A stretch of 64,000 nt of DNA from JANMES01 sp038329865 (GCA_038329865.1 JBBQNK010000018.1:1-64000); one strand, 5' to 3'; positions 35,431-46,535 are shown, counted from the stretch's first letter. Program-made: numbers and translations. Notes: a model not told the origin generated them from the sequence alone.

Positions 35431-35517
35431 GCCATTCGCGGTTAACCTATTCGCCACGTCCACTCGCTCGAGACACTGCGCTTCTAAACCGCTCGGCAAC
35501 GACTATCATTAGTTGCG

Positions 35518-36315
35518 ATGTCCGACGGCACCGATCCCACACTCCGATTCACCACCCGCGTCAGCGATTACGTCAAATTCCGCCCGGGTTATCCGGTTGG
35601 CGTGCTCGATGTGTTGCGGAATCGGATGGAACTCGCCCTAGGCAAAACCGTGGCCGACATAGGTTGCGGCACGGGGATTTTCAGCAAATTCCTTCTCGAA
35701 ACCGGCTGCACCGTGATCGGCGTTGAGCCGAACGCCGCCATGCTCTCCGCGGCAGTGGAGATGCTCCGCGGCGAGAAGAATTTCCGCGCCGTCGCCGGCA
35801 AGGCCGAGGCCACCACGCTCGCGGATAAGTCGGTCGAGCTCATCACCGCGGCCCAGGCGTTTCACTGGTTCGATCGCCCCGCCTTTCGCGAGGAATGCGT
35901 CCGCATCCTTCGGCCGGGCGGGTACCTCGCGCTGATCTGGAATGATCGCAAGCTCGAAGGCTCGCTGTTCCTGGAAGCGTACGAAAAACTACTCATCGAT
36001 TTCGGGGTCGATTACATGGCTGTCCGGCACAACAACATCGATGAAAATGAGCTCAGCCGATTCTTCGGGCCGGTGGAAATGGACAAGGCCACCTTCCCCA
36101 GCGAGCAATCGTTCGACTACGACAGCCTGCTCGGCCGGCTAATGTCGTCGTCGTACGCTCCACAGCCGGGCCATGCGAATTACGCACCGACCGTCGCCGC
36201 GCTGCGGACACTCTTCGATGAGACCAACGAGGACGGCCAGGTGCGGATGGAGTACGAAACGGTCGTTTTCTTCGGCCAACTTAAACCGGCGGCATCGACA
36301 CTGTTCGGGCGATAA
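35518..36315 (+). CDS. Class I SAM-dependent methyltransferase
   Basis: A 265-residue protein with a standard SAM-binding fold: TVADIGCGTGIFSKFLL, VIGVEPNAAMLSAA, AGKAEATTLADKSVELITAAQAFHWFD and ILRPGGYLALIWND. The 'AQAFHWFD' form is common in small-molecule methyltransferases of the UbiE/Tam type. Substrate unknown. It lies directly before a membrane protein on the same strand (9-base gap). Confidence 0.88.
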   Translation: MSDGTDPTLRFTTRVSDYVKFRPGYPVGVLDVLRNRMELALGKTVADIGCGTGIFSKFLLETGCTVIGVEPNAAMLSAAVEMLRGEKNFRAVAGKAEATTLADKSVELITAAQAFHWFDRPAFREECVRILRPGGYLALIWNDRKLEGSLFLEAYEKLLIDFGVDYMAVRHNNIDENELSRFFGPVEMDKATFPSEQSFDYDSLLGRLMSSSYAPQPGHANYAPTVAALRTLFDETNEDGQVRMEYETVVFFGQLKPAASTLFGR

Positions 36316-36324
36316 CGGTACACC

Positions 36325-36930
36325 ATGGAAATTCCTCCGCTTCCTTATGCCGGTGCTTCGCCACTCCCATCGCTCTCGCCGCAGCAATTGCAGGAGATGG
36401 CCGACGCGCGAATTGCGATGAAGCCGATCCGCCGGGCGATCTTCGCGGCCAATTTCGACGGCTGGTCGCTTGCGGTCTTCGCGTTTCTCTCACTGATCTG
36501 CGGATTTTCCAGCATCACGGGAATTCTCATCGGCGTAGGGCTCGGCACGGTTGCGTTCGTCGAACTCCGCGGCATTTCTGGACTGCGGAAGTTCGAGCCG
36601 AAGACAGCCCGAACACTCGGCTACAACCAGCTGGCGCTGGCGGGGATATTGGTTTTGTATGCGGCTTGGAACTTGATTTTTCCGCCGTCGCTTTCAAAGG
36701 AGTTGCAATCGGCTTCGCCGGATCTAAAGGCAGCGCTGGGTGGTTACGACCTGAATTCGATCAACACGCAAATCAATTATGTCATCTACTTCACTCTGAT
36801 CGCGGTGGCGGTTTTCGCGCAGGGCTCGCTGGCGATTTTCTACTTCAGGCGGGAAAAGACGATCCGCGAATACCTCGCCAACACGCCGCCATGGATCGTG
36901 CAGATGCAGCGGGCGGGGTTTAGGTTGTAA
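36325..36930 (+). CDS. Hypothetical membrane protein (about four helices)
   Basis: A 201-residue protein with a Pro/Ser-rich start, four hydrophobic helices (LAVFAFLSLICGF; ITGILIGVGLGTVAF; QLALAGILVLYAAW; YVIYFTLIAVAVFAQGSL) and a short C-terminal tail with a basic stretch (YFRREK). No family is recognised. It follows the methyltransferase by 9 bases and is likely co-transcribed. Confidence 0.8.
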   Translation: MEIPPLPYAGASPLPSLSPQQLQEMADARIAMKPIRRAIFAANFDGWSLAVFAFLSLICGFSSITGILIGVGLGTVAFVELRGISGLRKFEPKTARTLGYNQLALAGILVLYAAWNLIFPPSLSKELQSASPDLKAALGGYDLNSINTQINYVIYFTLIAVAVFAQGSLAIFYFRREKTIREYLANTPPWIVQMQRAGFRL

Positions 36931-36948
36931 GAAAATCACAAAGAGAAT

Positions 36949-37031
36949 GTGCCACAGAGGACACCAAGAACACAGAGAAAGGCAAAAACTGGGCTTTTTC
37001 CCCTCTGTGTTCTCGGTGTCCTCCGTGGCAC
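36949..37031. repeat. Long inverted repeat (about 29-bp arms, GTGCCACAGAGGACACC)
   Basis: Arms 36949-36977 and 37003-37031 are near-complementary around a 25-base loop with a T/C-rich run. It lies between the membrane protein and alr. Confidence 0.85.
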
Positions 37032-37118
37032 ACTTTTTTCGCGCTTTCCCGATTCGACAACTCTGGTATAGTGCCCCGGTCGGATGGATCCGACGCAGCA
37101 TCTCTCCGGAGCGTTCGC

Positions 37119-38357
37119 ATGGAAGCGAAACAATCTCTCGGCCAACCCCGTTTATTGATCAGCCGATCCGCCCTTCTGCATAACGCGCGATTCGTGCGGC
37201 GGCTCGTCGGCGAGCGCGTGCGCATCTGCGGCACGGTGAAAGCCAACGCCTACGGGCACGGCAGCGCCGTGGTGGCGGACGCGCTGGCGAATTTTGCGGA
37301 TGACACCGGCCGGCCTGCGGTCGACTCGTTCGCGGTGGCGACGGTCGATGAAGCGGCGGAATTGCCGGAGACGACACTGGGCGTTTCCGTGCTGCGCCCG
37401 GTGGAGAATTCCTTCGTCGGCCAGCAGCGCGCCGCGATCGAACTCGCAATTCACAGCGGGTGGACGCTCACCGTCTGCTCGCTGCCCGCGATTGACGACA
37501 TTTCCCGCATCGCGCAAGCCATCGGCCAGCGCGCCAACGTGCAGATCATGATCGACACCGGCATGACCCGCAGCGGCGTTGCGCCGCATCAGGTCGAGGC
37601 GATGCTCCGCAAGATCGAAACGCGATCTGCCCTGCGGCTCGTCGGCCTTTGCTCACACTTCGCCAGCGGCGAAATCGCCGGGCATCCATTCACCAGTTCA
37701 CAATTGCAGCTCTTCCGCTCGGCCACCGACGAATACGCCACGCACAACGCCGGCAAGCTCCTGCGGCACATCGCCAACTCCGGCGGAGTTTTCTTCTCGC
37801 GCGAATCGCACATGGACATGGTTCGGCCGGGCATCAGTTTACTGGGGATCGATCCGACCGGGAAGCCGCACGTCGATCGACACCTTAAGCCGGTCATGAA
37901 ATGGACGGCACCGATCGTGGCGATCCACGACCTGGCTGCGGGGCAGACGGTGGGTTACGGGCAATCATGGATCGCGCCGCGGGCGACGCGTATTGGCGTA
38001 GTCCCCATCGGCTACGCCGACGGCTACAGCCGCGAGTTCGGCGGGAAGGCGGTCATGCTGCTGGGCGGGAAGCTGCTGCCGGTCGTCGGTCGCGTGAGCA
38101 TGGATTTCACGACGATCGACCTGAACGCAACGCCGTGGGCGGTGGTGGGGGAAGAAGTAACCGTGCTCGATAACGACCCGCTCTCCCCCGCCAGCGTTTA
38201 CAAGCTGGCGGAGATCGCCGGGACGATTCCGTATGAGGTGTTCTGCAGAATCGGTTTACGCGTGGTGCGCGTAGGGGTTGAGCCGGAGGAGAGAGAATCG
38301 GTTGATTCTTCGGTGCGTCCTGCTTCAGCGGGACGTGGAGAACTTCCGTCCCGCTGA
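37119..38357 (+). CDS. alr: Alanine racemase
   Basis: A 412-residue PLP enzyme making D-alanine for peptidoglycan. The PLP lysine is K41 in TVKANAYGHG. RIGVVPIGYADGYSREF carries the catalytic Tyr, and GRVSMDFTTIDL is the C-terminal signature. GGAG lies 8 bases before the ATG at 37119. The last about 19 residues (SSVRPASAGRGELPSR and the residues before) come from a palindromic repeat running into the end of the gene, so the natural stop was probably earlier. A bidirectional terminator follows at 38403. Confidence 0.93.
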   Translation: MEAKQSLGQPRLLISRSALLHNARFVRRLVGERVRICGTVKANAYGHGSAVVADALANFADDTGRPAVDSFAVATVDEAAELPETTLGVSVLRPVENSFVGQQRAAIELAIHSGWTLTVCSLPAIDDISRIAQAIGQRANVQIMIDTGMTRSGVAPHQVEAMLRKIETRSALRLVGLCSHFASGEIAGHPFTSSQLQLFRSATDEYATHNAGKLLRHIANSGGVFFSRESHMDMVRPGISLLGIDPTGKPHVDRHLKPVMKWTAPIVAIHDLAAGQTVGYGQSWIAPRATRIGVVPIGYADGYSREFGGKAVMLLGGKLLPVVGRVSMDFTTIDLNATPWAVVGEEVTVLDNDPLSPASVYKLAEIAGTIPYEVFCRIGLRVVRVGVEPEERESVDSSVRPASAGRGELPSR

Positions 38358-38366
38358 AGCGGGACG
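38316..38366. repeat. Palindromic repeat pair (CGTCCCGCTTCAGCGGGACG)
   Basis: Left copy 38316-38335 (one base different, CCT for CCC) and inverted right copy 38347-38366. Each copy is itself palindromic. It overlaps the 3' end of alr; a single copy lies inside sucB at 62802-62819. Confidence 0.9.
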
Positions 38367-38402
38367 AACCTCTGCATGCTTATTCTGAACACGAAAACAA
38401 AA

Positions 38403-38435
38403 ACCCACGGAGCAAAACTCCGTGGGTTCTTTTTT
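38403..38435. terminator. Bidirectional rho-independent terminator
   Basis: Stem ACCCACGGAG (38403-38412) and its complement (38418-38427), with a 5-base loop, then a T run on the plus strand and an A-rich flank giving a T-rich run on the minus strand. It serves the convergent alr and Bax-inhibitor genes. Confidence 0.9.
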
Positions 38436-38454
38436 GAGTTGAATTAAAAGCAAC

Positions 38455-39174
38455 TTACCGGCGATTGCCCATGATCCGCAGGATCGCCATGAACATGTTA
38501 AGGAAATCAACGTACAAATTCAACGACCCGATGATCGCATAACGAGCGGCCAACTGCTTATTGCCCTGGGTGGCCAGCGCGATCTGCTTGAGCTTCTGCG
38601 TGTCGTAAGCTGTCAGCAGAATGAAGACCGCCAGCACCGCGTAGGTGATGATCCAGGAGATAAAGCTGCTATAGAAAAAGACGTTGACGATCGTCGCCAG
38701 GAACAATCCCCAGACGCACATGATCAGGATCGATCCCATGCTTGTGAGATCTTTCTTGGTGACAAAGCCGAAAACGCTCATGCCCGCGAATACTCCGCCG
38801 GTGACGATGAAGGCAGAAAGCAGCGTGGGGTTCGGATAAATCCTGAAGATGCCCGAGATCAGAAAGCCGATGACGGCGGCGTAAAGAAGGAAGAGCGCGG
38901 TCGCCACGCCAACGTTCAATCGCAGCGCAGTCGTCTGCACGCTGCGGGCGATGAGCATAGCGCCGAGCAGGATGCCGATGTATCCGAACGAATTCCCGTA
39001 GACGAGGTTGAGAACCGCCGTCTGCGTCGATCCCCACCACGCCACCACCGCCGTCACGGCGAGGCCTACGGCCATCCATGCGTAGACGGTGTTAAAAAAG
39101 TTGAACATCACCTTTTCGTCGGTGGAATAGTCGAGGACTTTTCTCTGTGTACCAATGCCTGGGAACTGACTCAT
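38455..39174 (-). CDS. Bax inhibitor-1/YccA-family membrane protein
   Basis: A 239-residue protein with seven hydrophobic helices, after an N-terminal VLDYSTDEKVMFNFFNTVYAWMAVGL. The segment TAYDTQKLK near helix 7 is the typical BI-1 signature, and it ends NLYVDFLNMFMAILRIMGNRR. Relatives modulate membrane proteases or act as calcium leak channels. AGGAGA precedes the ATG by 6 bases. Single-gene unit with its own terminator. Confidence 0.92.
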   Translation of the reverse strand: MSQFPGIGTQRKVLDYSTDEKVMFNFFNTVYAWMAVGLAVTAVVAWWGSTQTAVLNLVYGNSFGYIGILLGAMLIARSVQTTALRLNVGVATALFLLYAAVIGFLISGIFRIYPNPTLLSAFIVTGGVFAGMSVFGFVTKKDLTSMGSILIMCVWGLFLATIVNVFFYSSFISWIITYAVLAVFILLTAYDTQKLKQIALATQGNKQLAARYAIIGSLNLYVDFLNMFMAILRIMGNRR

Positions 39175-39267
39175 GAATAATCTCCTGCTTGTAATGACTC
39201 ACGATTATACGCGCGGGCGGCGGTCAAGTCGCATGGTCTGCGGAGCGAGTTGAAACGTCAATGGTTT

Positions 39268-41025
39268 TTATAGGCCCAGAATTCCCTTGAGAATGCCCTT
39301 GGCGCCGTTGCCAATCGATTTACCGACTTTTCCTGCCCCTTGAGTGATATCGCCGGCAACATCCTGCACGCCGCCCGCCACGATGATGCCGATTTTCGGC
39401 TCGTCGACCGTGCCGGTGACGCGGTAGGAAAAAACCTGGTCGGTCACGCTACCCAGGATCGATCCGATCTTCTTGCCGAGCAGATTCTGGATTTTTTCGA
39501 TCGGCCCGCCGTTGAAGGTTAGGTCCAGCCGCTCGTCCAACGCGATCGCCCCATCGCCGCGGGCCGCGACGATTTCGCCGGCGTAGTTGAAGTCGCTGAT
39601 CTTGATCTGGTCGCCCATGAAATCGAACGTGGCGTCGGCGGTTTCGGTCGGCTTGTCTTTGCGCTTGCTGCTGAGCAGCGAGGCGGTCTTGGTGATCGCG
39701 CGGGTGAGTTGCTCGAGCACCGGAATATTTACCAGCCGGCCGTGGTCGAGATGGATCTCGCCCGAGCCCCACTTTTCCGGAAGCGGGTCGAGCAACTCGG
39801 GGGCTTTTGATGCGAGCTCAAGCCCGGTGGCCGAGTCGGGCGCGAGGCGTACCATGATGGCTGAGAGAGAGACTTCGGTGTGCAAGTTCGCCTTGAGTCG
39901 CCCGGCGAGCTTGGGCTTCTCGGCCGTCCCGGGTTTGACGAAGAATTCATCGATCACAACATCGTGCACGTGAAGCTGCAGATCGCTATCGAGCCGGCGA
40001 TTAACATCGACCGTGCCGCTGGCCTCGGCCAGGCCCTTGAGCGCTTTGATGCTGAGCGATGAAATCACAACCTTTCCGTCTTCCAATTGCGAATCGAGCA
40101 CCAATGCGCGGACGGGAATTTTGTATTCGTCCGTCGTCACGTTCGCGTTGGTCAGGCGGACATTCAGATCGACATTTCCGTTCTTGTAATCCTTCACCGG
40201 CAGACTTCCGGCCACATGCACGCTGAGTTGGCCCTGCACCTGGTACTTCTTGACCAGCGCCTGCATCTCCGGCGGCAGGTAACTCATCTGCGCCGGATCG
40301 ACCGCGACGACGAGTTTGATGTCAGCGTTGCTGACAACAAGCGTATCGACATTGAACTGCCCGCCGACTTTCAGGTCGAAAAGCGGCTTGCGGTTAAGGC
40401 CCAGCGCCAGATCGTAGGTGTTACCGCTGGTTGGCGTGATGTCGACTTCGGTCCAGATGTGATCGAGCACCATCGGATCCGTGCCGGCGATTCGCGGGTC
40501 GTAAACAACCTTGCAGTCATTCAGCTGAATTTGTTGGACCTGGAAAAAATCGCTCAGCTTGTGCGACGGCTGGGTGGTAGCGCCGTCGGGCTTGACCACG
40601 CCTGGCTTAAGGAAATGCGCGAAGCCGACAAGGTCGCGATTCGTCGGCGAGATTGAGACCGCCTGGAACAGCGGCTGGTTGAGAATCACTTTCGTGATCA
40701 CGATCGGCTTGCCCACGCTGGGGATTTCGCCAAGGGTGATCGTCGCGTCAGTCGTGCCGAGCACGTCGATCGTTTTGCCGGGATTCATCGGGTCCTCGGC
40801 CGTCAGGCGCATGTTCTTGAGCTTGACCGTGCCGGGGTATTGGTAGTCGAGTCCATCGAATGAAAGCGTCGGCCCGAGATAGGAATTGGCGACGGATTGC
40901 AATTGTTTGCCGATCCATTTTTCCAGCGAGCCGCCGCTTGTCGTGCTGATCTGCCAGAACGCCACTGCTGCGCCGATCACAAGGATCAGTAGTAAAGAAA
41001 CGACGGCAATCACGAACTTCTTCAT
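39268..41025 (-). CDS. AsmA-family protein
   Basis: A 585-residue protein with one N-terminal membrane helix (FVIAVVSLLLILVIGAAVAFW), then long beta-rich repeats containing VKLKNMRLTAEDP and ATFDFMGDQIKISDFNYAG, as in AsmA/TamB-like proteins that bridge the envelope and move or organise lipids. The C-terminus is Gly/Lys-rich (GKSIGNGAKGILKG), possibly amphipathic. AAAGG precedes the ATG. Neighbours give no further hint. Confidence 0.85.
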   Translation of the reverse strand: MKKFVIAVVSLLLILVIGAAVAFWQISTTSGGSLEKWIGKQLQSVANSYLGPTLSFDGLDYQYPGTVKLKNMRLTAEDPMNPGKTIDVLGTTDATITLGEIPSVGKPIVITKVILNQPLFQAVSISPTNRDLVGFAHFLKPGVVKPDGATTQPSHKLSDFFQVQQIQLNDCKVVYDPRIAGTDPMVLDHIWTEVDITPTSGNTYDLALGLNRKPLFDLKVGGQFNVDTLVVSNADIKLVVAVDPAQMSYLPPEMQALVKKYQVQGQLSVHVAGSLPVKDYKNGNVDLNVRLTNANVTTDEYKIPVRALVLDSQLEDGKVVISSLSIKALKGLAEASGTVDVNRRLDSDLQLHVHDVVIDEFFVKPGTAEKPKLAGRLKANLHTEVSLSAIMVRLAPDSATGLELASKAPELLDPLPEKWGSGEIHLDHGRLVNIPVLEQLTRAITKTASLLSSKRKDKPTETADATFDFMGDQIKISDFNYAGEIVAARGDGAIALDERLDLTFNGGPIEKIQNLLGKKIGSILGSVTDQVFSYRVTGTVDEPKIGIIVAGGVQDVAGDITQGAGKVGKSIGNGAKGILKGILGL

Positions 41026-41103
41026 AACAACCTTTCAGCGCGCGGATACGGAATCAAAGCCGGTTAGACAAATACCGGCAATCGGGGTTTGCCGTAAAAA
41101 CAA

Positions 41104-41130
41104 AAACCCGGAGATTTAGTCTCCGGGTTT
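41104..41130 (-). terminator. ahcY: Rho-independent terminator after ahcY
   Basis: Stem of 11 bp (41104-41114 with 41120-41130) around the loop TTTAG. On the minus strand it is followed by a T-rich run (41094-41105 read in reverse). It lies 29 bp past the ahcY stop. Confidence 0.88.
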
Positions 41131-41158
41131 CTGACGAATCAATATGTAGCCATTTCGA

Positions 41159-42667
<1,509 letters not shown>

Positions 42668-42755
42668 GTTGCATTCTCCAAATGGGTTCGATTTACGAAC
42701 CGGGGGTTAATATTCTTTCTCGCTTACGTTTTACGATACACAAATTTTTAGTTCA

Positions 42756-43817
42756 TCACGGCTTCGTCGTCGGGCCGACCGATTTCTTGTCGTCCATCGC
42801 GATCTTCAGACCCGTCAGGATCGGCCCGAACAGCGCGTCGGCGATCAATTTCTGCCCGAGCGCGTTCGGGTGAATGTAATCACGATACGGATGCTTTCCG
42901 TCCAGCATCGCCATCATGAACGCCGTATCGAGTTGCACTGTCTGAGCGCCGGCTTCGATTGACGTTTCCATCAGCGATTTATGTCCGATCGCTTCGATCG
43001 CCAGCTGCTCGTTGGCCTGCACGTGCTGGGCAACGATCACCGTCTTGATTCCCGCCGCCCGCGCGGATCGGACGATTTCGATCATCGCGTCGTGGCACAC
43101 CTTCACGTCGTCCTGTGACGGTGGGGCCGTCTCATAAACCGTACCCGGATTAACGGTCGAGTCATGCTCGGCCATCGGCCTGATGTACCGCCCGATTGCT
43201 TCCTGCAGCGCGAACATCGGCGCGTGATCGGGCATATCTGATTTCATTCCCACCACGTGCTCGAATGTCGGCACGTCGCGGTAGTCGCTGCTCGAAACAA
43301 CAATCACCGCGACATCGGCATCGAACCACCCGAACCGCTTGATATACGCCAGCTCGTTAGGCGGCCCCCATGAGCCGGCCGAAATATTCCCGACGTATAC
43401 CTTGCGTCCGGTCGCGGCGGAAAGCCTCTGATGCAGCAGCGTCGTCGCCAGTTGCGAATCGTCAGTCATCGATCCGCCGTTGATCACGCTGTCGCCGATC
43501 ACCATCACGCGCAGCTCGTCGGGCGACGACTTCTTCAACGTCAGCGGGCCGCTCCGCATCGAGTAGGCGTTGTACGCGATGTGGTTCCCGAACCGGGAAT
43601 ACCGCATCGACGGCTTGAACAGGTACTCAATTTCCGGGTCCTCCACCATCAACGGCGGATCGCCCAGTCCAAGGTAGTACCTCGCGAACAACTCTGCTCC
43701 CACGACGAGCAAAACCAACAGCACGCCCAGGACAGTCAGCCAACGCTTCCACCGGAATCGCCGGCGACCTTTAGTCGCGGCTCGCTCGGCGGGAGTTGTC
43801 CACTCATCGTCTTTCAT
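42756..43817 (-). CDS. Membrane-anchored SGNH/GDSL-type hydrolase
   Basis: A 353-residue protein with an N-terminal helix (WLTVLGVLLVLLVVGAELFARYY) that anchors it to the membrane. The SGNH fold has the nucleophile Ser in MVIGDSVINGGS (block I), Gly in GNISAGSWGPP (block II), and the Asp/His pair in DYIHPNALGQ (block V). Block III (VSSSD) lacks the usual Asn. Such enzymes are lipases, esterases or O-acetyl-glycan hydrolases. The ATG at 43817 is preferred; the longer frame upstream is antisense or runs into the next gene. Confidence 0.82.
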   Translation of the reverse strand: MKDDEWTTPAERAATKGRRRFRWKRWLTVLGVLLVLLVVGAELFARYYLGLGDPPLMVEDPEIEYLFKPSMRYSRFGNHIAYNAYSMRSGPLTLKKSSPDELRVMVIGDSVINGGSMTDDSQLATTLLHQRLSAATGRKVYVGNISAGSWGPPNELAYIKRFGWFDADVAVIVVSSSDYRDVPTFEHVVGMKSDMPDHAPMFALQEAIGRYIRPMAEHDSTVNPGTVYETAPPSQDDVKVCHDAMIEIVRSARAAGIKTVIVAQHVQANEQLAIEAIGHKSLMETSIEAGAQTVQLDTAFMMAMLDGKHPYRDYIHPNALGQKLIADALFGPILTGLKIAMDDKKSVGPTTKP

Positions 43818-43909
43818 CAACCCCCGCGACACTATTTTCTCAACCGGCGCCCGGGCTACAGGCCTCGCTACAAAATGAGTGGCGAGCGCCCGACCCGTGG
43901 CGATTCCAT

Positions 43910-44881
43910 TCAATCCCTCATGCCGCTCGCAACAAACAGCGTCGGCCCCTTTACGTTTGATTCCGGCGGGAGCGGGCGGACGGTCGCGTTCGAAAGTCCT
44001 GATTCGCTGAGCACGCCTTTCAACGCCGTCGGTTCGAAGCCCGAACTTTGCTGTTCCATCTGCCGGCGGAAGTCGTCGCGGTCGTGTGGGAGCAGATCGA
44101 CGATCACCAGCCGGCCGCCGGGCTTGAGCACGCGGGCGGCTTCCTTGATCGCCTTCGCAGGCTCGGCCAAGTACGTCAGCACGAGTACGAGGAGCGCCGC
44201 ATCGCAAACGCCGTCGTCGATCGGCAGCGAATCGAGCTCGCCGCGACGGAGATCGACGTTACTGCGATCACCGAGCCGCTTCTTCGCCGCCTTGAGCATC
44301 GCGGCGGAGTTATCGACCGCGATCACCTGCTTCACATGCTCGGCCAGCAACTGCGTGATCGGCCCCGTGCCGCAGCCGAGGTCGGCGACGACGAATTCGC
44401 GCGGCAGCAGTTCGAGCAAGCCGGCAAACGTGAATGACTCGCCGTACAACTCCGACCGGAGCTTATCCCACTGCCCCGCAGCCGAGGCGAAGAACGCCTG
44501 GCTGTCGTTCTGGCGCTGCTCGAGCCGGCGGTCGAGCCGCAGGCGATCCTGCTGGACGGCCGACCAACCTTCCGTCTGCTCGCGGGCGAAGAGCCACAAT
44601 TTCCGCGTCGGCGTTTCCAGCTCGTCCAAAATCGTGCGATACAAATGCGTCGTCCCCTGCCGGCGAGCCTTGGCCCAGCCCTGGTCGAGCAGGATTTTCA
44701 AATGTCGGCTGACGGTGCTCTGCGGCAGTTGCAGAATGTCGCACAACTCGACCACACCCAGCTCATGGCGCTCCAGCAGCCGAAGCAATCGCAGCCGGGT
44801 CGGATCGGACAAGCTGTCCATCCAACCGAGCAGGGCCACGGGTTGCGAAGCATTTTTAATCATCCGTTTAGCCGGATACAT
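43910..44881 (-). CDS. ArsR-family regulator fused to SAM-binding methyltransferase domain
   Basis: A 323-residue two-domain protein. Residues 15-95 form an ArsR winged helix (SDPTRLRLLRLLERHELGVVELCDILQLPQSTVSRHL), lacking the obvious metal-binding ELCVC motif. Residues of about 150-320 are a class I SAM-binding domain (VADLGCGTGPITQLLAEH, IAVDNSAAMLKAAKKR, ALLVLVLTYLAEPAKAI, GGRLVIVDLLPHDR). The same architecture is known in SahR, a SAH-responsive repressor of methionine-cycle genes. It lies one gene from ahcY. ATG at 44881 or 44863; neither has a clear ribosome binding site. Confidence 0.85.
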   Translation of the reverse strand: MYPAKRMIKNASQPVALLGWMDSLSDPTRLRLLRLLERHELGVVELCDILQLPQSTVSRHLKILLDQGWAKARRQGTTHLYRTILDELETPTRKLWLFAREQTEGWSAVQQDRLRLDRRLEQRQNDSQAFFASAAGQWDKLRSELYGESFTFAGLLELLPREFVVADLGCGTGPITQLLAEHVKQVIAVDNSAAMLKAAKKRLGDRSNVDLRRGELDSLPIDDGVCDAALLVLVLTYLAEPAKAIKEAARVLKPGGRLVIVDLLPHDRDDFRRQMEQQSSGFEPTALKGVLSESGLSNATVRPLPPESNVKGPTLFVASGMRD

Positions 44882-45169
44882 TGTTGGATGCGAATGCCCT
44901 TCCGTCAAGTTTATTTTGGAAATGAAAGATGGTGCGTGATCGCTCAAAAACGCACTTCCGGGCTTGTTGCTTAAGTGGCAAGCCCGGTTGCGTTGCGATT
45001 CAAGCGATTTCCCGACTGGTGCGAAAATTGCTCCACTGTTCCCGTCCGGCGCAACAGGCCTACTCGTGCGTAGAATTTGATCGATCGAGCCGTTTGGACG
45101 TTCAACCACGCACGAATTGCAGGCAACCGTGTCAAATGGATTGACGACGCTCTCACGGCGGAGACGGAC
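44882..45169. other. Divergent promoter region
   Basis: No gene is supported in these 288 bases between the ArsR-methyltransferase and the flavoprotein. Both genes should be transcribed outward from here. I could not assign promoter boxes with confidence. Confidence 0.5.
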
Positions 45170-46528
45170 ATGAGCAACGCCCACGTGAAATATTTGTTGG
45201 TCGGCGGAGGCATCGCCGCGAGCAGCGCGGCCGAGGCGATCCGCCGGCTCGACCCGGCGGGCTCTGCGATGCTCGTCGGCCAGGAAATCACCCGGCCCTA
45301 CCACCGCCCGCCCCTCAGCAAAACTTTTCTCCGCGACGAAGTCTCCCGTGAATCGCTCTTCACGAAAGACGTCGGATGGTTCGCTAATCACCACATCGAA
45401 CTGCGCACCGGCCATCGCGTGGCGGCGCTGGATCTCGGCCGGCAACTGGCGGCCCTCGACAGCGGTCAGGAGATCGGCTTTGAAAAGCTACTGTTGGCGA
45501 CGGGATCGTCGCCGGTAACGCTGGAAATTCCCGGTGCGAGCATGCCGAACGTGTTTTACGTGCGAACGCTGGAAGACACCGATCGCCTGCGAACGAGCAT
45601 CGAGCAAGCCCGCCGCCAAGGCCGACTACTCCCGACGGATCGCGGTCTGCCGCGCAACACCACCACCGGCCGCGGTCGCGCGACGGTCATCGGCGGTGGG
45701 TTGCTCGGCGCGGAATTGGCGGCGTCACTCACTCGGCTGGGGCTCGCCGTCGATTTGATCGTCACGAGCGCCGCGCCGTGGAACGGCATCGCCGGTGAAG
45801 TGGCCGGGCGATTCATCGCGCGGCTGCTCGATCACCACGGCGTGTCAGTTCATCTCGGCACCGCCGCGACGCGACTTGAAGGCGACGGACGCGTGCAGCG
45901 CGTGATTCTTTCCCGGTCTACCGCTGCGCTTTTGAACACCACTGCTGTTACGTCCAGCGCCATCCCGTCACCCGGCATCGCCGGCGACTCGACCATTGAA
46001 ACGGATCTCGTAGTCGCCGCGATCGGTGTTGCAGTCAACCGGCAGATTCTTCGCGGCACGTCGATCAGCGCGGAAAAGGCGATTCTCACCGACGCCGCCT
46101 GCCGCACCAACGTGCCCAACGTCTTCGCCGCCGGCGATTGTGCGGCCGTTTTCGATCAGTGGCTCGGCAAGCACCGCATCGGCCAGCACTGGACGCACGC
46201 GAGCCTCACCGGCCGAATCGCCGGCGAAAACATGGCCGGCGGGAACGCGAGCTTCGACGCAATCGCTCAATTCGACAGCGAAATCTTCGGCACGACGATT
46301 AGAGTCTTCGGCGACGCCCGACGTATCACCCGCCGGCTCATCCGCGGCACGCCGACCATCGATTCGCCAAACTTCCTCGAGATCGGCGTTGATGCCGACG
46401 ATCAGATCGTGCAAATCCTCGCCATCGGCGGCGATCCGGACTCGGCCAAGCTCGAATCACTCGTCCGCAATCGGCAACGGGTCAACGGCAACGAAGAATC
46501 GATGAAAGACCCTGCCAATCCCCTCTAA
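45170..46528 (+). CDS. FAD/NAD(P)-dependent oxidoreductase, ferredoxin-reductase-like
   Basis: A 452-residue flavoprotein. The FAD motif is YLLVGGGIAASSAAEAI, then RPYHRPPLSKTFLR as in HcaD/ferredoxin reductases, LLLATGSSP, the NAD(P) motif ATVIGGGLLGAELAASL and the second FAD motif NVFAAGDCAAVFD. It passes electrons from NAD(P)H to an unknown partner; no ferredoxin or oxygenase is adjacent. There is an extended region (about 260-310, TAALLNTTAVTSSA) between the NAD and FAD parts. The ATG at 45170 is chosen, with GGAG upstream. Confidence 0.88.
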   Translation: MSNAHVKYLLVGGGIAASSAAEAIRRLDPAGSAMLVGQEITRPYHRPPLSKTFLRDEVSRESLFTKDVGWFANHHIELRTGHRVAALDLGRQLAALDSGQEIGFEKLLLATGSSPVTLEIPGASMPNVFYVRTLEDTDRLRTSIEQARRQGRLLPTDRGLPRNTTTGRGRATVIGGGLLGAELAASLTRLGLAVDLIVTSAAPWNGIAGEVAGRFIARLLDHHGVSVHLGTAATRLEGDGRVQRVILSRSTAALLNTTAVTSSAIPSPGIAGDSTIETDLVVAAIGVAVNRQILRGTSISAEKAILTDAACRTNVPNVFAAGDCAAVFDQWLGKHRIGQHWTHASLTGRIAGENMAGGNASFDAIAQFDSEIFGTTIRVFGDARRITRRLIRGTPTIDSPNFLEIGVDADDQIVQILAIGGDPDSAKLESLVRNRQRVNGNEESMKDPANPL

Positions 46529-46535
46529 GATTTTT

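Noticed and set aside
42668..42755. Possible SAH riboswitch upstream of ahcY
   Set aside because: The region is short and shows only a small GTTCG/CGAAC hairpin; none of the conserved SAH-riboswitch core was found.
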